A stretch of 64,000 nt of DNA, taken from Blasia pusilla. Its lineage: Eukaryota; Marchantiophyta; Marchantiopsida; Blasiales. Where the stretch lies: assembly GCA_050084515.1 (NCBI GenBank), contig CM114271.1, positions 30,194,001-30,258,000 of the forward strand, in the 5' to 3' direction. The notes beneath the pieces were generated by a model, which saw only the letters and a program-made list of their open reading frames with translations, searched no databases and was not told the DNA's origin. Below, in pieces: positions 57,701-64,000 of this stretch; the stretch's first letter is position 1; each line of letters opens with the position of its first letter. Made by a program: the position numbers and the translations under genes.

Positions 57701-60339
57701 TCCTTGGATTTTTTTTTTCAAATTTCTCTTTGAATTTGGGATACAAGACCTTACAACATGCCTAATCGATTGACCCTTCTGCACGGATCTTTCTAATACG
57801 CAGGTCCATTTATAAATGAAATTTATTCATGCATATATATCGAAATCACGCAAAAAAATCAAAATGAAAATGGCTCATATGGCCAATTCTACTATCGAAT
57901 CTTTATTGGCATATCGAACCACATTCACCCTCTGCTTGGAGGGAATGTAGATGTTAACACCCTAGTTCTTACTTCACATCAATAAGAGAAGAAAAGTTGC
58001 ATGTGGAAAAAGTCCCTGTCCACGGATATACATATGTCCATGTTTGTGGATTTACGTATGTCATATGGAAGGACTTGTCTATGGGCCCCACCTTCCCTTT
58101 ATTTCTCACTCCCCCATTTGCCTTCGTGTTCCATACTCTTTTGTTTCTTCCTTCCTCCACCTTCACTCTCTCCTCCCTTATTAACCCACACGCTCTTGCA
58201 TTGCCTTCCATCATGAACTATAAGTATGGGTCTCATTTCTTTCAATTCATGAGCGTGGACATGTCCATACTTGTCCGTCCAAAGGACATAATTGTGTGTT
58301 TTTGTGCAACCATGAAGAGAGGTGCTCCAAAGGCCAAATATGAGAAAGATGGCTTGGGAATTCCATCTCTCCCTTTCTTATAGCCTTGGGAAATAGCCAT
58401 CCCACTAGTAACCTACGTGCGTAGGTTATTGGATGACCGTCGACTCGGTCAACGGGTCACATGACTGACTAAGATCAAAATAGGGAATCTTCAAAAACAA
58501 TATTCCCAATAGAACAGACATGTCGCCAACCTCATCTGACATCTCAAAACAAAGTTACACCGAAACAACATGCTGTCCTTCTATGCCGTCGACACGATAT
58601 AACTTTGTATATCGGCTAAGTTAAACGAAGATGTGATATCTTTAGGGGGAGACTCTACCTACTTGATGATGGCTAATCTTTGATTACCACTTGGTGGTCA
58701 CAAGTTGAGTCAACACTGTTACTAGCTACCATCATGATAAAGATACTTACAAAACTAGTCACTTAAGTTAAGCAGTGTAGAACCCGTAGCTTGCATAGCA
58801 ATAAATGAAAAAAATATTTTCTTATCTCCCATAATATGAGAATTGTTTTTGGCCATATATCAAATAGAGGGATGTTTGCAAATAAAAAATTCACTCTCCA
58901 ATAACAGTATAAATATTCTTCCATGAATATATGATGGATTCCTCCATTTCTATGATTCTATTTGCTTTCATTATGTGATTTCATTTATTTAATTTCAAGT
59001 TTCCATAGAGATAAGTTTATTTAATTTTCCTTTCTTTTAGTATTTATAGAGAGAAATTATTGCATATTTTATTCTCTCCTAATTTCAAACCCAAGTTCTT
59101 CCACTACACTCTATTTCATATAGGTATATCTAATTATCTAAGGGATCAATAATTGTTTTTTTGAAAAGGAAGAAGCATGGATTTACTAATTTCCAACTGA
59201 TTTTCTTTACACAAAAATGCTTCATTTCTTTGCAAGTAGGAATTATCTAAAAGTTATACCTTTTAGAGTATTTCTACTCCTCCAATTATAATATAGATAT
59301 AGATGTTTTCGTGGGTAGAAATAATAAAATATAAATATTTCACTTTTATTTATGGAAATTTATTTAGAAGCTTGAGTGCTTGCGAAAAGATAAGATGCGG
59401 AGATTTTTGTGACGATGGAGGCCATGTGGTAGTTATAATTAAATTAGGTCATCATAAGGAAGGGGAACCTTTTGTTAATAGATTACTAATGGGCAGTCTG
59501 CGCCATGCACGGGATTGAAAGGATTAATCATTTTCACACAAGATATTTTTCTTGTCGTCCGTAGAGGAGGAAACATTTTCTTGTTTTTATGTTATCACTC
59601 GTCAAATAAAAAGGTATTTGCAAATCAAGAACAAACTTCAATAATAATAATATAAATAAAAAGAATAAAAGAGGACAACCATTAAAATCACGAATTTCTT
59701 TTTGCGTAAAGAATCTAGTGGGCTTCATCCCTCCATGAATCTGATAGGTTCCTAGTTCGTTGTTTTAACTTAAGCCATGCAAGCTTGGGAATGGAGGCCA
59801 CCCCCAAACTAGGAGATCCCAAAGTAAGCAAGACCAATAGTAGGGGATGGCGGCGGGAGGGAACGGCGGAGCTCTACGGGATGGTGGCGGGGATGAGAAG
59901 GACATTGATGGTGGGCTGGAGGATGGAGGGGGGTCGTGTGTTATATCAAAACGGAAATACCGACTTCCTCTACGTTTTGATCCGTAGCGTCAATCTTCTA
60001 GTGAAGTATTTTTCATTTAATTTTGTTTTGTAGATTTTTGTTGTTTTAGGGTTTATCATGTAGGTATTAGGGTCCTCTTTGTTGTCTCGTTTGGTTGTAA
60101 TGTTTTGAATGTTTCCAAGACAACTCATGTTGTTATTCCACACCACCCTTTTTTTTTTCTTTTTCTTTTTTTTCTCTATGTCCTTATTCACGTTCCTCAT
60201 TCACGTTTGACCCATGTTTTTCTCCCTTATCCCACTCTATTCCCATCTATTTTTTCCATCTATTCTTTTTCCATATCACTAGTACCTCCATACTATCTCT
60301 ACATTATTTTGGGAAGGGGTTGGGCCATATGTCATAGGT
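54761..60339. other. Intergenic DNA downstream of MCM5
   Basis: Bases 54761-55000 probably include the MCM5 3' UTR. The minus strand at 55247-55645 holds an open stretch of about 130 codons with coding-like composition but no domain I recognise. 56192-56229 is a strong hairpin. 57600-59750 is AT-rich, with two members of a small dispersed repeat (58805-58920, 59540-59660; third member at 24720-24840). A T-rich tract lies at 60149-60176. Nothing else is supported. Confidence 0.6.
56192..56229. repeat. Perfect hairpin, 17-bp stem with 4-nt loop
   Basis: Bases 56192-56208 and 56213-56229 are exact reverse complements separated by GACT. The outer part of the stem is mixed in sequence (CTTCTCGG) and the inner part is AT-only, so the DNA could extrude a cruciform and the RNA would form a stable stem. 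It lies about 1.4 kb beyond the MCM5 stop codon. No homologous copy elsewhere in the window was seen. Confidence 0.9.
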
Positions 60340-60564
60340 GAAGATGGTAGATGAGAGTTCATACTAGGGAGAGCATTTCCGTGGACGGGAAGAGAGTCGA
60401 TTACCATTAGGGCTAGTTCGAATGGGGGTTGTGGGGCGGATTTTGGTGGGGTTTGTCTCTCGAGTTTGACGGAGGGGGTCATGTTCTCTTCTTGGTGAGA
60501 GGTGTCCATGCCTTGACCCGCATCGGCCCCTCGCATAGGGGCTCGTGTGTCGTCTAGCCGGGAT

Positions 60565-62457
60565 ATGAAATGCCCTTGTTGTCCCGAATTCTTCACTCGT
60601 TCAAGAATTCGGAACCATTTAGCGGCTAAACATCCTGGCTTTGATAGATTCGGATGGGTGGTTCCTCCAGTTGATCATGGATGCTCACTGGTGCTTCATG
60701 CATCATCGCCCCCTCCCAAGGCATGAGAGTGGTTGAGGTCCCACCTTGGCAGCATCACAAGTCTCTTTGAGACCCGTTTTCCCTGCCCGAGGTTGTTTCA
60801 TAGGATCCCCCATGCTATTCGGGATGAGCTTCGCCAATATTTCCTCCTTCCCTTATCTAGGATCGCACTTGATCCTATGGATGATCTCTCGTGGTATCTA
60901 ATACTTCTCCTTCCACGATGGTGTCTTCGCTATACCCGAGGAGGGAAGGCTGGTCATAGAGAGGTTGTGGCCCGATTGCGGCGCTTCCGAGGAGGTGATT
61001 GGGAGTCTCTACAGAGCGAGTTCGTGGCATATGCCAGAGGTAGCACTCCACGTGGTTTCCCAGCAGACGATCTTGTAGCTGCCAGATTGCGACGATGTAG
61101 GAGACTTGGGCGAGCCGGGGAGTACTCGCGAGCGGCTTGTGCGCGGGTTGATCCCTTGGGTGGTGCATTGTTTACTTTGGCTCTTTATCGAGCGGTTCTT
61201 TCTACGGTGAAGGCTTTCCAAGGTTGCATTTTCCCTTCGTTGGCAGATGATACTCACATTGTCGGCCCTGGAGACTTGGTTGTTCCTGCATTTCAGCACT
61301 TTTCAGCATAGTTGGCACACGTCGGCCTCCCGGTGAAGGTGGGAAAGTGCAAGGCTTGGTCTTCATTAGGCTTGTCAGCGGATATTCATTTACTCGACGG
61401 TTTTTTGACACATGCTGGAGGGCTTCGCGTCTTGGGAGTCCCACTCGGGAGCCAGGACTTTGTATCGAGTTTTGTGGCGGCGGCTCTTACCGAGGATCTT
61501 CTTCATGTCGATGATCTCACAAGGATTGGTGACCCTCAAGTAGCTTATGGAATCCTCTCGTCATGTTTTGCCCGTAGACTTGGTTATCTGTGTAGAACCA
61601 TGTGGGCGAGTAGCCATATTTCTTCCTTGTAAAGATCCTTTGATAGAAAGATTATGCAGGCGTTTGGGGATCTTCTAGGACCCGGCTCATTAGAGTGCCC
61701 CGTGGGGGAGTTAGCTCGTAGACAGGCTTCTTGGCCGATTGCCTTTGGTGGAGTAGGTCTCATAGCGACTGAGTTAGTGGCGTCTTCAGCCTTTTTAAGG
61801 AGTTGGGCCACTATAGCACCCCTCCTTTGCTCCCGATTTTTGGTTAGGGATAGACCGCTACTTTTACAGTACCTTTCCCAGGTTGAGGATGGTCTTTTCC
61901 CACTTCAGTCTTCACTCACAACTTGTAGAGACTCCCTTCTTGTTGAGGCTAGAGCAGTTCTTCCCGCTTTCTCTTCCCTAGTTACCTCCGGACAGTCTGG
62001 GCTCCAATCTTCTTTGATGGAAGCCCACTTTGATGCACTGTTTAGAGCTACTATGTCGGACGGGAATATCCCCGTGGAGGTTCGGGCCTGTATTCGCTCT
62101 TGATCCAGAGAGGGGGCAGGCTCGTGGGTGGGGGCTCGTCCCCTCATCCCAGCTTTCCGCATCGCACCACTTACCTACACTACAGCGATGAGGTTCCGAC
62201 TTGGCCTGCCCCAACTAACGGTGGTTGGTTCGACACATTGCGAGTGTCGCCGGAGTCTGGATCCACTTGGTGTGCATTTGGCACGGTGTCCAGTTGGGGG
62301 TGAGAGGATAGCCACTCACGATGCAGTGCGGGATATTATGTTCTCTATTGCTCGGGAGAGTGGATTCCATGTACAAAGAGAGAGGCACTACTCCATGCGG
62401 AATTCCCTTATCCGTGCTGATCTCTACATGACGAGGGAGTTTGAGGTGGTGGTATGA
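60565..62457 (+). pseudogene. RLE-LINE ORF: C2H2 finger, partial reverse transcriptase, CCHC-like knuckle, first nuclease copy
   Basis: The frame opens with 'MKCPCCPEFFTRSRIRNHL', a C2H2 finger closed by 'AAKH'. It has stops near 60724, at 61309-61311, near 61630 and at 62101-62103. The reverse transcriptase jumps from a pre-RT 'GEYSRAACARV' directly to motif B 'DPLGGALFTLA' at 61150, then motif C 'LADDTH', so RT motifs up to and including A are deleted. From 62239 a C-x-C-x9-H-x3-C knuckle is followed by 'HDAVRDIMFSIARESGF' and 'RADLYM', which begins a PD...D-type nuclease core. A deletion near 62450 shifts the frame, so the rest of the nuclease continues in another phase (62454-62820). Confidence 0.7.
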
Positions 62458-63472
62458 CTGATCCTACGCGGGAGGCGGTGCGAGCTCAAGTGGTAGCACA
62501 AGGGAGATTGCTACAAGGAGTAGCGGCGGCGGCAGCGGCGGTCAAGAAGACCCACATTTATAGTCGACTTCATGACGGACATCGATTTATCCCCCTGGCC
62601 ATTGAGATGTACGGGGCGATGGGGGAGAGGTTTGACTCGTTCCTTACGGATTGCGCCCATCATCTCCAGTTGAGAAATGGGTTGTCCTTAGCCACTGCGA
62701 TACTTTATTGTAGGCAACGGGTCTCCATAGCTTTGCAGCGCGCCCAGGAAAATGGGCTTCTGCGGCGGGCTCAGGCGGTTGGAGACGCCAATGCTAGAGG
62801 CCCACTTAATAGTAGTCATAGTTTTCTAGGAGTGTCGCCGGAGTCTGGATCCACTGGGTGTGCATTTGGCACGTTGTCCAGTTGGGGGTGAGAGGATAGC
62901 CACTCACGATGCAGTGCGGGATATCATGGTCAGTATTGCTCGGGAGAGTGGCTTCCATGTGCAGAGAGAGAGAGGCACTACTCCATGCGGGATTCCCTTA
63001 TTCGTGCTGATCTTTACATGACACGAGAGGCTGAGGTGATGGTGGCGGACGTGGTAGTCACAGATCCTAGGCGGGAGGCAGTGCGAGCCCAAATGGTGGC
63101 CCAAGGGCGAATGCTACAAGGAGCGGCGGCGGCGGCGGCGGTGAAGAAGACACATATCTACAGTCGACTTCACGAGGGACACATCTTCATCCCCCTGGCC
63201 ATAGAGATGTATGGGGCTATGGGGGAGAGGTTCGACTCGTTCCTTACGGACTGCGCCCATCATCTCCACTCGAGAAATGGGTTGTCCTTAGCTACTACGA
63301 TTCTCTATTGTAGGCAGCGGGTGTCCATAGCGTTGCAGCGTGCCCAGGCTAATGGGCTTTTGCGGCGGGCTCAGGCTGTGGGTGACGCCGGCGCTAGAGG
63401 CCCACTTAATAGTAGTCATAGCTCTCTTGTTGTCGCTGATATTGTCTCTGCTGTTGGTGAGTTTCGTCGTTA
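62243..63472 (+). repeat. Tandem duplication of the LINE knuckle-plus-nuclease module, period about 585 bp
   Basis: Copy 1 (about 62243-62826) and copy 2 (about 62829-63418) are closely similar along their whole length, from 'gtgtcgccggagtctggatccact' (shown in part) to 'gaggcccacttaatagtagtcata'. Copy 1 lacks about 14 nt after the 'gaggtggtggt' position. Copy 2 has two extra bases in its GA run near 62970. Each copy is therefore broken at a different point. The open frame 62985-63473 preserves 'RADLYM', 'VADVVVTDP', the Ala-rich 'AAVKKTHIY' and 'FIPLAIEMYGAMG' of copy 2. Confidence 0.85.
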
Positions 63473-63775
63473 GGGGGGGAATGCCCCCTTCTTCCTTTTC
63501 TGGTCTTGTTGTGGCCTTCAGGTTTTGACTCTTTGAGTCCCCCTCTTTTGTACTTCCGATGGGTTTTCCATCACACGTTTTTATCGAAGTGCATCTTTGT
63601 TCCTGAGGAGTTTTCTAGGTGTTGTTGATATTGTCTCTGCTGTTGGTGATTTTGGTCGTTAGGGGGAATGCCCCCTTCTTTCTCCTCGAGGCCTGTTCCG
63701 GCCTCTTGAGGTCTATTTTTAGGTCTCCATGCCCCCTCTTTTGTATCATGATGGGTTTCCCATCCTTTTTCTACA
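63429..63775 (+). repeat. Duplicated 3' UTR of the RLE-type LINE
   Basis: The segment 'gatattgtctctgctgttggtga' (shown in part), followed by 'cgttaggggg-aatgcccccttctt', occurs at about 63440-63500 and again at 63627-63690, a spacing of about 190 bp. Each copy is followed by 'ccccctcttttgta' and 'gatgggttt-ccatc'. The last 225 bp of the window (63776-64000) show no further recognisable feature. Confidence 0.75.
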
Positions 63776-64000
63776 TATATATTTTATTTTTCTCCAAAAT
63801 AGTAGGGGATTCTAAACCGTGTTCGATAAAGCCTTTGAATTAGCGATGGGTGCCTAATTTTATCCGGCTTCCGTGCCGTGGCAAAACGACATACATATGT
63901 GAGGCCATACATGGCAATGTATACATCCATCCTTGTCATTTTGTTATCGGAGGTGCCATTGTGAGCTCTGTCCCCACACGACAGAGCTCCGTCTTCCTCT

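Larger units (their letters stand above)
60340..63775 (+). mobile_element. Non-LTR retrotransposon with restriction-like endonuclease (RLE-type LINE), rearranged
   Basis: In frame 1 from about 60520 to 62457, interrupted by stops, the domain order is as follows: C2H2 zinc finger (60565-60640), an N-terminal region, the end of a reverse transcriptase with 'DPLGGALF' and 'SLADDTHIVGP', a Cys/His knuckle, and a PD-(D/E)XK-like nuclease domain. The 3' UTR is G/T-rich and ends around 63770. This order is that of R2-group RLE LINEs. The 5' boundary is approximate. The copy has an internal deletion, stops, frameshifts and duplications, so it is inactive. Confidence 0.7.

Noticed and set aside
58001-58383. 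Plus-strand frames with a hydrophobic Pro/Leu/Phe stretch
   Set aside because: Compositional artefact of a C/T-rich region; no domain or splice context.

Overview
The window looks like nuclear DNA of a streptophyte, most likely a land plant and probably not a flowering plant. The basis is four intron-bearing housekeeping genes whose conceptual proteins have plant-type architectures (RACK1, TatD-family DNase, kelch-repeat protein, MCM5), GT-AG introns mostly 100-600 bp long, a telo-box and E2F-type promoter motifs. They sit among decayed LINE, copia-like, gypsy-like and MITE-like sequences. The species cannot be fixed from this sequence alone. I see no prokaryotic operons, rRNA, CRISPR array or intact tRNA gene.

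Layout. 1-13.7 kb is a mosaic of decayed repeats: an inverted repeat at the left edge, two copies of a dispersed family (B) next to a gag-like remnant, a second family (A) present in both orientations and as a tandem array of roughly 600-bp units, a 267-bp MITE-like element, two 85-nt CT microsatellites, a copia reverse-transcriptase remnant, and a 5'-truncated L1-like LINE with three in-frame stops (about 7.93-10.34 kb). 13.7-17.0 kb is unassigned AT-rich sequence. 17.2-18.8 kb is RACK1 (+). 20.7-23.9 kb is a TatD-family metal-dependent hydrolase (+). 23.9-29.7 kb is AT-rich and gene-poor. 29.7-30.85 kb is a kelch protein (-), with a minisatellite upstream of it. 32.6-46.5 kb is a long AT-rich desert holding only degenerate duplications, one perfect 33-bp inverted repeat and an LTR-like stretch. 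46.9-54.8 kb is MCM5 (+), 19 exons and 728 aa, with E2F-like promoter sites, a broken tRNA-Ser(GCU) inside intron 12 and a short LINE tail fragment in intron 10. 54.8-60.3 kb is intergenic. 60.3-63.8 kb is the most unusual element of the window.

That element appears to be a non-LTR retrotransposon of the restriction-like-endonuclease (RLE) type: a C2H2 finger, reverse-transcriptase remnants, a Cys/His knuckle and a PD-(D/E)XK-like nuclease domain. It has an internal deletion in the reverse transcriptase and a tandem duplication of the knuckle-plus-nuclease module. RLE-type LINEs are best known from animals and protists, so an example beside plant-type genes deserves follow-up.

The four host genes are not a functional cluster. 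RACK1 is a ribosome-associated scaffold, MCM5 a replicative helicase subunit, TatD a DNA-repair or turnover nuclease, and the kelch protein is of unknown role. Their promoter motifs (telo-box for RACK1, E2F for MCM5) fit growth- and S-phase-linked expression.
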